Positions 1 to 6,043 of a DNA stretch of 7,171 bases are shown here, in pieces. The notes beneath the pieces are model-generated. The model was not told where the DNA came from and did not search any database. It saw only the letters and a program-made list of their open reading frames with translations. The DNA is from a bacterium (lineage in GTDB: Bacteria > Margulisbacteria > Marinamargulisbacteria > JAAEMD01). The DNA is taken from positions 1 to 7,171 of the forward strand of contig JAAEMD010000038.1 in NCBI GenBank assembly GCA_024225875.1, read 5' to 3'. The position numbers and the translations under genes were made by a program. Every line of letters starts with the position of its first letter. Within the stretch, counting starts at the first letter, position 1.

Positions 1-36
1 AGTTCTAAGTTATTTAGTTCTAAGTTCTAAGTTATT
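1..36. repeat. Short tandem direct repeat (TTCTAAG-based)
   Basis: The 14-mer AGTTCTAAGTTATT occurs at 1-14 and again at 23-36, with a shortened copy AGTTCTAAGT at 16-25 overlapping the second. The core unit is TTCTAAG. The array touches the left edge of the window, so its full length is unknown. Positions 37-124, between this array and the palindromic element, contain no gene or motif that I can support. Confidence 0.75.
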
Positions 37-124
37 GCCAGATTACCAGCCATTTTTGCTTTTAAGACCATATCTATTGATAAATAGTAACTTTACGCAA
101 TGATTGTATGTTTATTTTAGAGCT

Positions 125-241
125 TATAGCTGTTCCAAAGTAAAATGTCCGTTTAAATGCCTGAGTGCAGTGTACTTGTGTACATTAACGAAGTCATTTG
201 AGAATTTTAAGTGCCGGACATTTTACTTTGGAACAGCTATA
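125..241 (+). repeat. Palindromic element, copy 1 (27-bp perfect inverted repeats)
   Basis: Positions 125-151 and 215-241 are perfect 27-bp reverse complements, beginning TATAGCTGTTCC and ending GGAACAGCTATA. The 63-bp centre can form two more stems: 152-161 with 192-201 (one mismatch, two G-T pairs), and GTGTAC with GTACAT around a TTGT loop. A related element lies at 4978-5093 in the same orientation. The ends are TA-rich (TATAGC/GCTATA), which would fit insertion at a TA dinucleotide, as in Tc1/mariner or IS630-derived miniature elements; this is inference, since no transposase is present here. It could instead be a structured RNA or a REP-like palindromic unit. It ends 37 bp before the pdxB ATG. 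A small open frame across it (104-295) looks fortuitous. Confidence 0.85.
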
Positions 242-256
242 GCCTGTCTTTATAAA
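228..256 (+). promoter_or_regulatory. Candidate pdxB promoter, partly inside repeat copy 1
   Basis: TTGGAA at 228-233 (4 of 6 to the sigma-70 -35 consensus) is separated by exactly 17 bp from TATAAA at 251-256 (5 of 6 to the -10 consensus). The -35 lies in the right arm of the palindromic element and the -10 just outside it. Transcription would begin near 263, leaving a leader of about 16 nt before the ATG at 279. AT-rich DNA gives such matches by chance, so this is only a candidate. Confidence 0.35.
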
Positions 257-278
257 AGAAGTTACACTATTGCCGGTT

Positions 279-1439
279 ATGGAATTACTAATTGATGAGA
301 ATATTTTTGACGGATATAAAGTTTACAGCCTGCTGGGCAACACTGTCAGTGTGCCAGGAAGAAGTATTCATAGTAAAGATTTAGATAATAAAGATATCCT
401 TATTGTACGTTCTGTAACACCTGTAAATGAGAATTTACTAAAAAACAGCAGTATAAAATTTGTCGGAACAACTTCAGCAGGTTATGACCATATCGATACC
501 GTTTATTTGAAAAAAAATAATATCGGATTTGCCAGTGCACCTGACTGCAACTCAAACTCAGTAGCAGAGTATGTAATTGCAGCTCTTCTGTATCTAAACA
601 AAATTGATAAAATTTCCATTTCAGATATTAAACTTGGTATCATTGGAGCAGGAAATGTTGGCAGCCGGGTTATAAAAAAGGCAGAGGCCCTGGGTATTAA
701 AGTAGTAATTTATGATCCTCCACTTGCCAAAAAGAGCAATAAATTCCATTTTACTGAAATAGATACTGTTTTAAATTGTGATGTTATTTCAATACATGTG
801 CCTTTAACAGATAAAAAGGACAACCCGACAAAAAACATGTTTAATGAAAAAATGATCTCTAAAATAAATAAAAAGGCAATTATTATTAATACGTCCAGGG
901 GAAATATCATTGATGAGCAGGCCCTGAAAAAAGCACTTAAAAACAAGCATTTATCAGGAGCTGTCATAGATGTCTGGGCAAATGAGCCGGAAATAGACAT
1001 AGAACTGCTTAAACTGGTTGATACAGGCACCCCTCATATTGCCGGCCACTCTATTAATGGCAAACTTAACGGTACTATAATGATCTATCAGGCTATCTGT
1101 AAATTCTCTGGCATACCTGAATTATTCAAAAAAAGATCAGATAATAAAAGAGCTTTACATATAAATACCGACTTTACAGAAAGTAACTTAATACAGAATA
1201 TCAGCAGTATAATGGATCAGTTTTACAGTATTAAAAAGGACGATACTGATTTAAGAAAAATAATTGATCTTCCAGATCGGGAAAGGGGATTGTATTTTGA
1301 CTCTTTAAGAAAGTTCTACCCCGCCAGATATGAGCTGTCGGGTTCAGAAATAAAAAGTAATTGTCAAAATCAGAAATTGATTAAAAATATTAATAAACTG
1401 GGCCTGCATTTTAAAAAAAATTCAATAAAACTGTTATAA
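279..1439 (+). CDS. pdxB: Erythronate-4-phosphate dehydrogenase (PdxB)
   Basis: Oxidises 4-phospho-D-erythronate with NAD in the cytoplasm, the second step of deoxyxylulose-dependent pyridoxal 5'-phosphate synthesis. The protein has 386 residues, close to the E. coli enzyme. It begins MELLIDEN, matching E. coli MKILVDEN, and has VRSVT and the PdxB-like KFVGTTSAGYDHID block near 60-73. The Rossmann motif GAGNVG is at 123-128, followed by DPP at 146-148. The D-2-hydroxyacid dehydrogenase catalytic set is intact: Arg207 (in TSRGN), Glu236 (in NEPE) and His253 (in TPHIAGH). The C-terminal segment from about 305 (KKDDTDLRKI) matches the PdxB-specific dimerisation domain, which separates it from ordinary phosphoglycerate dehydrogenases. 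The ATG at 279 is chosen because it reproduces the family N-terminus. A TTG at 270 in the same frame, with AGAAG 8 nt upstream, would add three residues. An MFS gene follows after 8 bp. Confidence 0.92.
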   Translation: MELLIDENIFDGYKVYSLLGNTVSVPGRSIHSKDLDNKDILIVRSVTPVNENLLKNSSIKFVGTTSAGYDHIDTVYLKKNNIGFASAPDCNSNSVAEYVIAALLYLNKIDKISISDIKLGIIGAGNVGSRVIKKAEALGIKVVIYDPPLAKKSNKFHFTEIDTVLNCDVISIHVPLTDKKDNPTKNMFNEKMISKINKKAIIINTSRGNIIDEQALKKALKNKHLSGAVIDVWANEPEIDIELLKLVDTGTPHIAGHSINGKLNGTIMIYQAICKFSGIPELFKKRSDNKRALHINTDFTESNLIQNISSIMDQFYSIKKDDTDLRKIIDLPDRERGLYFDSLRKFYPARYELSGSEIKSNCQNQKLIKNINKLGLHFKKNSIKLL

Positions 1440-1447
1440 TTGCTCTC

Positions 1448-2704
1448 ATGTGGCAGCTGTTAAGAAAATATCCTTGTATACTGATTTTTGGTGTCTTACA
1501 GATCTTTTTCACTGCACCAGGACAAACATTCTTTATTTCATTTTTTGTTTTATATATTTTCCAGGATATCGGTATATCACACAGCTGTTTTGCCGGCATA
1601 TATTCTCTTGCAACAATAACAGCATCTCTTTTCCTGACTCCAGCAGGACGCTTCATCGATAAATACAGCCTGAAGACTGTATTAACAGGGATAACTACCT
1701 GTATGGCTGCAGGCTGTTTTTTATTAGCCTCCAGCAAATCCTTATCATCACTGTTCTTTGGTTTTTTTATTTTAAGGCTGTTTGGGCAAGGTGTTTTCGG
1801 GTTAACCGGCAATGCGGTGATGGCTAAAAGTTTTGAGAAAAACAGGGGAAAAGCGATGGGAATAACTACCCTGGGCTTCCCTTTGTCTGAAGCTGTATAC
1901 CCTTCGATTGCCCTCATATTGTTATATAATTTCGGATGGAGACAAACATATTTAATACTGGGATTAAGTACCTTATTTATAATGCTTCCAGTACAATTGT
2001 TTCTAATAAGTAAATCCCCAAAAAAACAGGCAGGGTTCCTGCCAGGTGAAAAATTAGAATCCGGCACTAGTACCGGCAGAACAACACCAGGCCTTACCAC
2101 CACAGATTATGACTTTTCATTAAGTGAGGCTTTAAGAGATATCAAGTTTTATCTTATTATAATAGCATCCTGTGTACCTCCTGTAGTAATGACAGGATTA
2201 CTATTCCATCAAACCTCTGTCTTCCAGGGCAATTACTGGCCGGTCACTATGGCAGGATCAGGATTAACGGTATATGCGGTCTGCAAAGCTGTATCCTCAA
2301 TTATAACAGGCCCTCTGGTCGATAAACACGGTCCATTTATACTTTTCGGAACAATGATTTTAATGATTGCCTTTGGTACTTTATTGACTGCCTGCGGTGG
2401 ACCAGCCTGGATAATGTATATTTATTTTGCGGTAATGGGAGCTGCTTTAGGCGCTGCCAGCCCTATTGTTAATGTAGTTTTTGCCAGTCTTTATGGAACT
2501 AAACATATTGGCAGTATAAAGGGCTTTGTTCAAACATTCCGTAACGGACTCACAGCTCTGGGACCGCTACCTGTTGCTTTAGCTATGGATACAGGCATAA
2601 GTATTACTTTTATTTTATATATGATAACAATATCAATATTCATACTTTCTACTTTTCCTTTAATCATAAAACTGATTGTTGTACGCAGTTTTGCAAATAA
2701 GTAA
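1448..2704 (+). CDS. Major facilitator superfamily transporter, 12 TM
   Basis: An inner-membrane secondary transporter of 418 residues, substrate unknown. Hydrophobic segments lie near residues 10-36, 44-64, 76-95, 101-120, 138-160 and 165-188. A polar central loop (189-231, rich in Gly, Thr and Ser) follows, then a second set near 232-254, 264-290, 296-315, 320-345, 358-380 and 384-412. The MFS loop 2-3 signature appears as GRFIDKYSLKT (67-77), with its C-terminal-half counterpart GPLVDKHGP at 288-296. The motif YGTKHIGSIKG (349-359) resembles that of monocarboxylate/OFA-like and related bacterial MFS proteins, but is not enough to name a substrate. The ATG lies 8 bp after the pdxB stop with no Shine-Dalgarno sequence, so translation is probably coupled to pdxB. 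A long antisense frame at 1411-2103 is a shadow of this gene. Confidence 0.88.
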   Translation: MWQLLRKYPCILIFGVLQIFFTAPGQTFFISFFVLYIFQDIGISHSCFAGIYSLATITASLFLTPAGRFIDKYSLKTVLTGITTCMAAGCFLLASSKSLSSLFFGFFILRLFGQGVFGLTGNAVMAKSFEKNRGKAMGITTLGFPLSEAVYPSIALILLYNFGWRQTYLILGLSTLFIMLPVQLFLISKSPKKQAGFLPGEKLESGTSTGRTTPGLTTTDYDFSLSEALRDIKFYLIIIASCVPPVVMTGLLFHQTSVFQGNYWPVTMAGSGLTVYAVCKAVSSIITGPLVDKHGPFILFGTMILMIAFGTLLTACGGPAWIMYIYFAVMGAALGAASPIVNVVFASLYGTKHIGSIKGFVQTFRNGLTALGPLPVALAMDTGISITFILYMITISIFILSTFPLIIKLIVVRSFANK

Positions 2705-2908
2705 AGCACTCCCCCTGTAATACACGGTTTTATTTAGCGGTCAACTATTCAGTACTGGCTTAATAAATATTTGAGTAAAGGTAAATTTAAGCATCATTTT
2801 ACCTCAATACCATAGCAGTTAATTTTTACAGTTTTACAATGAGAAGAATTACCTGTAATATTCAGTTTTTTAAATTTTATTCTTTAAAATAGATTTAATG
2901 TTTTTATG

Positions 2909-2940
2909 TATAATTAAGATCTATAGTAAATTTATAGTAA
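2909..2940 (+). promoter_or_regulatory. Candidate -10 box and tandem TATAGTAA repeats upstream of response regulator
   Basis: A perfect TATAAT is at 2909-2914, without a convincing -35 at normal spacing. Just downstream, TATAGTAA occurs at 2922-2929 and again at 2933-2940, so the copies start 11 bp apart, about one helical turn. That spacing suits two protein subunits binding the same DNA face, but in such AT-rich sequence it could be chance. Confidence 0.3.
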
Positions 2941-2958
2941 TTAAATAATTATAAAGTC

Positions 2959-2963
2959 AGGAA
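2959..2963 (+). promoter_or_regulatory. Ribosome binding site of the response regulator
   Basis: AGGAA ends 5 nt before the ATG at 2969. This is the clearest Shine-Dalgarno sequence in front of any full-length gene here and fixes the start. Confidence 0.65.
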
Positions 2964-2968
2964 CCAGT

Positions 2969-3364
2969 ATGACAGAAAGCAAAGATAAAAAAAGAATTTT
3001 ATTAGTAGATGATGAAAAAAGTATCCATCAGGCTATAAAACTGTATTTAATGGATGCTCCTTTTGAAATTGAGTCCGCCTATTCAGGGGAGGATGCTTTC
3101 AAAAAAATGACAAAAAACCAGTACAACCTGATAGTTATAGATTTATACCTGAAAGGAATAAATGGGATTACTTTAATGGATAAGTTAATATCACATAAGA
3201 TAAACGTGCCTGCTATTATGATTACAGGAAAAATCTCTAAAATCAGTGGTATAAGTTTTTCCTATTTAGGCATAAAAAAGATTATAGAAAAACCTTTTTC
3301 CCCGGAAATTCTACTATCTGCTATCAATGAATATATCAGTACGTGCAACACAGTTAAAAAATAG
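2969..3364 (+). CDS. Single-domain (CheY-like) response regulator
   Basis: A cytoplasmic phospho-receiver of 131 residues with no output domain. All conserved receiver positions are present: the acidic pair Asp14-Asp15 (ILLVDDEKS), the phosphoacceptor Asp58 (LIVIDLYL), Thr86 (AIMITGK) and Lys108 followed by Pro109-Phe110 (IEKPF). The segment after the phosphoacceptor reads LKGINGITLM, where most receivers have a Met-Pro pair. The protein ends about 20 residues after the KPF motif, so there is no room for a DNA-binding or enzymatic domain; it must act through a partner protein. No histidine kinase or chemotaxis gene is visible, so it is an orphan within this window. It has a good AGGAA site and appears to be transcribed alone. 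It converges with the minus-strand flavoprotein gene, 84 bp away. Confidence 0.9.
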   Translation: MTESKDKKRILLVDDEKSIHQAIKLYLMDAPFEIESAYSGEDAFKKMTKNQYNLIVIDLYLKGINGITLMDKLISHKINVPAIMITGKISKISGISFSYLGIKKIIEKPFSPEILLSAINEYISTCNTVKK

Positions 3365-3392
3365 TACTCTTAAAATACATTGAAGGGTTCAT
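3354..3392 (-). other. 12-codon open frame with strong ribosome binding site (doubtful)
   Basis: On the minus strand AAGGAG (3398-3403) sits 5 nt before an ATG at 3392-3390. The frame encodes only MNPSMYFKSTIF, then TAA, and its end overlaps the 3' end of the response regulator gene. It lies about 60 bp beyond the stop of the flavoprotein gene on the same strand. It could be a tiny peptide, the stump of a lost downstream gene, or chance. I make no functional claim. Confidence 0.15.
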
Positions 3393-3448
3393 AAACTCTC
3401 CTTTCTGTAACTGAGATCTTCTTTAAGTATGGATCTGATACCTTTTAC

Positions 3449-4951
3449 TCATTTAACTATGATTTCTATAGCGAGGGTTTCTAAAACAGCTTCTTGAGCA
3501 ATTATTTTAATGGGGCCAATGATATAAGATCCTTGATTATTAGTTTTTAATATAGCCTTTATCTGTAGTTTAGCCTGGTTTTTTGTATCAATGATAGTGA
3601 ACTCCCTGTTTGTTGATAACGAAAGGACTTCGAGGGATTGTCCCAGCTGGAATCTGATGTGCTCCAGATCTATATCCATATCACCTAAATAGGTGGGATC
3701 AAATTTAATCGTAATGTTGTAAGCAAACATTTCACCCCTGTCGGGATTGTTTTTATTCACACTAGCCGTGATTTCTGATACATAGATGTTTTGTTCTCCA
3801 GTTTTCAACTTACCCTGCCTTTTTGAGGCTGGTTTATCCATAACTGAGGTTAAATCTAAAAAAACTTTTATTTTATTAGAAGCATACGAAAAAAAAACTG
3901 CTGTGAAATAATGCAGACATGTTGCTAATTTACCTTTAATCTTTATTACAAATACCATTCCACAGGATTTTTCATTACTGGCTGGTATAATATAGCCAAA
4001 ATCAAATGGTACAAAAGCTACAGTCTTTTTATTTTTATATCGATTAATTATATTTCTGGCAGCTGTTTGACCCTGACGTATTGAAAAACTGACACCCATT
4101 CTTAAAGCAGCACTTTTATAGATATATTTTGAGCAGTCACCAGCAATAAAAATATTATCGCTTACACTTAAATCTTTATCTGTATATACTCTATTTTGAA
4201 TATCTTTTTTCAAAAAATCTGCCTGTATAAGGTCAGGACATTTAACTCCAGCCGCCCAAATTACAGCTGACTCATTATAAACTGACCCACTGGTTAATAT
4301 AGACTTGTTATTATTAAAACTTTCTAACCGGGTATTATATATTATGTTTATACCCTGTTTTACTAAATTTTCGATAGTATATTTTTGAATCCATTCAGGC
4401 ATACCTCTTAAAATCGTATTGCCCCTTACAACTAAATATAGTGACTTATCCAGCTTTTCTACTGTCAGGAGTTTTTTCATTGCCGATACCAGTTCAATAG
4501 AGGTATATCCGCCACCAGCTATCAGGTAATTATTAATGGCTTTATTAGTTACAGCTTCATATATTATTTTTGTGTCATTAATATCATCAAGCTTTATCAA
4601 CGAATCCTTAATATTCTCATACTTATAGAAATTCGTCTCAGATCCTGCACAAACAAGCAGGTAATCATAGCTTAGCGCTGAGTTATCTGCCAGAATCACC
4701 TGATTACTGGCAGCATTAATATTTTTTACTGCCTGATTAATAAATACAGCTTTATATTTATCAGCAATTTTATTTATTGGATAAGTAACGCTTTCTTTTC
4801 TGATCCTGCTGCTTATAACATCAGGTAATAACGGCAGAAAAATAAAATCTTTGCGTTTATCGATAACTGTTATCTGACACTCTGAAAATCTGCCAAGGAC
4901 TTTAAGAGCATTAATTCCAGAGAAGCCACAGCCTGTAATAATTATTTTCAT
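3449..4951 (-). CDS. NDH-2-like NAD(P)H:quinone oxidoreductase with extra C-terminal beta-rich domain
   Basis: A 500-residue flavoprotein. Residues 1-370 match the type II NADH dehydrogenase (COG1252) family, which passes electrons from NADH through FAD to quinone at the inner face of the membrane without pumping protons. The FAD-binding GCGFSG is at 7-12, the NADH-binding GGGYTSIE at 146-153, AAG at 233-235, and the second FAD motif IFIAGDCS at 267-274. FDFGYIIP (316-323) and the weakly hydrophobic segment 345-366 match the usual end of the family. The quinone-site AQ pair expected before RQG is replaced (GVSFSIRQG, 286-294). Residues about 385-500 form an additional domain of alternating beta-type segments ending in GSYIIGPIKI; it resembles BatD-type beta-sandwich domains, a tentative call. 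No cysteine redox pair is seen. It diverges from menA, with repeat copy 2 between them. AAAAGG lies 11 nt before the ATG, a weak ribosome binding site. Confidence 0.8.
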   Translation of the reverse strand: MKIIITGCGFSGINALKVLGRFSECQITVIDKRKDFIFLPLLPDVISSRIRKESVTYPINKIADKYKAVFINQAVKNINAASNQVILADNSALSYDYLLVCAGSETNFYKYENIKDSLIKLDDINDTKIIYEAVTNKAINNYLIAGGGYTSIELVSAMKKLLTVEKLDKSLYLVVRGNTILRGMPEWIQKYTIENLVKQGINIIYNTRLESFNNNKSILTSGSVYNESAVIWAAGVKCPDLIQADFLKKDIQNRVYTDKDLSVSDNIFIAGDCSKYIYKSAALRMGVSFSIRQGQTAARNIINRYKNKKTVAFVPFDFGYIIPASNEKSCGMVFVIKIKGKLATCLHYFTAVFFSYASNKIKVFLDLTSVMDKPASKRQGKLKTGEQNIYVSEITASVNKNNPDRGEMFAYNITIKFDPTYLGDMDIDLEHIRFQLGQSLEVLSLSTNREFTIIDTKNQAKLQIKAILKTNNQGSYIIGPIKIIAQEAVLETLAIEIIVK

Positions 4952-4977
4952 ATGAATTCCGGCCTTTTATATTCTGC

Positions 4978-5093
4978 TATAGCTGGTACAAATTTAAGTG
5001 TCCGTTTAAATGACCGAGTGCAGTGTACTGACGTATATCAACGAAGTCATTTGAAAACTTTACTGTCGGACATTTTATTTGGGAACAGCTATA
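4978..5093 (+). repeat. Palindromic element, copy 2 (imperfect inverted repeats)
   Basis: The arms are 4978-5004 and 5067-5093, beginning TATAGCTGG and ending GGGAACAGCTATA; 21 of 27 positions are complementary. Compared with copy 1 (125-241), the left arm matches at 22 of 27 positions, the right arm at 25 of 27, and the centre shares blocks such as GAGTGCAGTGTACT and AACGAAGTCATTTGA. The inner stem is stronger than in copy 1: TTTAAATGAC pairs with GTCATTTGAA, with one G-T pair. The apical hairpin is GTGTAC/GTATAT around TGAC. The element fills most of the divergent intergenic region, starting 26 bp upstream of the flavoprotein start and ending 50 bp before menA. The greater divergence of its arms suggests an older or decaying copy. 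Confidence 0.85.
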
Positions 5094-5117
5094 TCAATAA
5101 TCATATGTAGATTATTG

Positions 5118-5136
5118 TATAATAAAACCATATAAT
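5118..5136 (+). promoter_or_regulatory. Two candidate -10 boxes for menA
   Basis: Perfect TATAAT hexamers lie at 5118-5123 and 5131-5136, in the 50 bp between repeat copy 2 and the menA ATG at 5144. Neither has a good -35 at 16-18 bp. The first predicts transcription starting near 5130, a leader of about 14 nt. The second would start it at the ATG itself. No Shine-Dalgarno sequence is visible, in keeping with a very short or absent leader. Confidence 0.3.
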
Positions 5137-5143
5137 TTATTCT

Positions 5144-6043
5144 ATGAAAAGCAAATTTAGTATATGGATTCAGTCATTAAGATGCTATTCGTTCCCAACC
5201 TCTCTGATGCCGGTTTTAATTACCTGTGCATTTTTATACAGACAGGGAAAGCCGATTCTAATTAAAGATGTCTCTCTTATAGTACTGGGCCTGGTTGCTT
5301 TACATTCAGGTGTAAACTTAGTTAATGATTATTTTGATTATATAAATGGCATTGATACAACAGAAACAAGTGGCTCAAGTAGAGTACTGGTAGATAAACT
5401 TTTAACAATAAAAGAATTAAAAATCGGAATTTATGCAGCTTATTTTATTGCTGTTATAACAGGCGCCTACTACTCTTACTTATACCCTGTCCCTGTTTTT
5501 TTCCTGGTTCTGGCAGGCGGCACAGGTGGATACCTTTATACCGGTAAACCTTTTGCCTTCAAATATAACGCCCTGGGTGAAATCTGTGTTTTTATATTGA
5601 TGGGACCCTTACTTTTTATCGGTATACACTATGTGCTTGCAACCAGCTATGATACAAGTATTTTACTGCTTTCAATTCCTGCTGGTTTATTAACAACCTC
5701 TATTTTAAGTGCTAATAATTTACGTGATATTTATGATGATAAAAATGCTGGTATAATGACTATTGCTACCCTGACTGGAGTAAGGTTTGCTGCTTTTTTA
5801 TACTTATTGTTAATATTTATAAGCTTTGCCTTAATAGTTTTTTATATATATTCAAATATTATTAACATATGGTCTTTGATTGTATTTTTTACCATTATAC
5901 CTGTAATTATTAACTTAAAAAAAACACATTTCATAAAATATGACCATAATAAACCTGCTAAATCAAATATAGTAGAAAATACAGCCATGATATATATGAT
6001 ATTTTCTTTACTTCTATCATTATCTATGATCATTAATGTTTGA
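5144..6043 (+). CDS. menA: 1,4-dihydroxy-2-naphthoate polyprenyltransferase (MenA-like, UbiA family)
   Basis: An integral membrane enzyme of 299 residues expected to attach a polyprenyl chain to 1,4-dihydroxy-2-naphthoate, giving demethylmenaquinone. Both aspartate-rich UbiA motifs that bind magnesium-diphosphate are present in the MenA form: NDYFDY followed by GID at 61-71 (Asn61, Asp62, Asp65, Asp71), and NNLRDIYDDKNAG at 191-203 (Asp195, Asp199). The YTGKPFAFKYNALGE segment (132-146) also fits MenA. Hydrophobic segments near 18-32, 43-60, 94-112, 116-130, 147-165, 172-189, 211-236, 241-257 and 280-298 fit a polytopic protein. A UbiA paralogue acting on another acceptor is possible, but the next gene makes prenyl donors, which supports a quinone role. 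No clear ribosome binding site precedes the ATG, which matches the usual MenA N-terminus. The last 8 bases overlap the next gene. Confidence 0.87.
   Translation: MKSKFSIWIQSLRCYSFPTSLMPVLITCAFLYRQGKPILIKDVSLIVLGLVALHSGVNLVNDYFDYINGIDTTETSGSSRVLVDKLLTIKELKIGIYAAYFIAVITGAYYSYLYPVPVFFLVLAGGTGGYLYTGKPFAFKYNALGEICVFILMGPLLFIGIHYVLATSYDTSILLLSIPAGLLTTSILSANNLRDIYDDKNAGIMTIATLTGVRFAAFLYLLLIFISFALIVFYIYSNIINIWSLIVFFTIIPVIINLKKTHFIKYDHNKPAKSNIVENTAMIYMIFSLLLSLSMIINV

Larger units (their letters stand above)
2705..2968. other. Non-coding gap with a weak hairpin and regulatory-looking AT-rich end
   Basis: This 264-bp gap has no convincing gene. AGGTAAA (2779-2785) and TTTACCT (2798-2804) form a 7-bp stem with a 12-nt loop, about 75 bp after the transporter stop. 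There is no T-run after it, so I do not call it a terminator. A 17-codon frame at 2839 has no ribosome binding site. The last 80 bp become strongly AT-rich and hold the promoter-like motifs of the following gene. Confidence 0.5.

Noticed and set aside
125..241. CRISPR array or riboswitch interpretation of the repeat
   Set aside because: There are only two distant copies with no spacer periodicity, and the fold is one long hairpin with no recognised ligand-binding core.
104..295. 63-codon open frame on the plus strand
   Set aside because: It runs through the palindromic element and into pdxB in another frame, with no ribosome site and no recognisable protein motif.
710..1030. 106-codon open frame antisense to pdxB
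   Set aside because: Fully inside pdxB, whose motifs are unmistakable; the composition is a reverse shadow.
1411..2103. 230-codon open frame antisense to the transporter
   Set aside because: Long, but opposite an MFS gene with clear family motifs. It has no domain signature and no independent start signals that I can see.
2779..2804. Hairpin AGGTAAA/TTTACCT as a terminator of the pdxB operon
   Set aside because: Only 7 bp, AT-rich, 12-nt loop, no T-run, and 75 bp from the stop codon.
2839..2892. 17-codon open frame in the gap before the response regulator
   Set aside because: No ribosome site, very AT-rich, and of a length expected by chance.
3365..3448. Bidirectional terminator between the convergent genes
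   Set aside because: Only a 5-bp AGATC/GATCT pairing is present; no stable stem with T-run on either strand.
3838..3841. Met371 of the flavoprotein as the start of a separate C-terminal gene
   Set aside because: No Shine-Dalgarno sequence precedes it and the frame is continuous with the NDH-2 part, so a fusion is the simpler reading.
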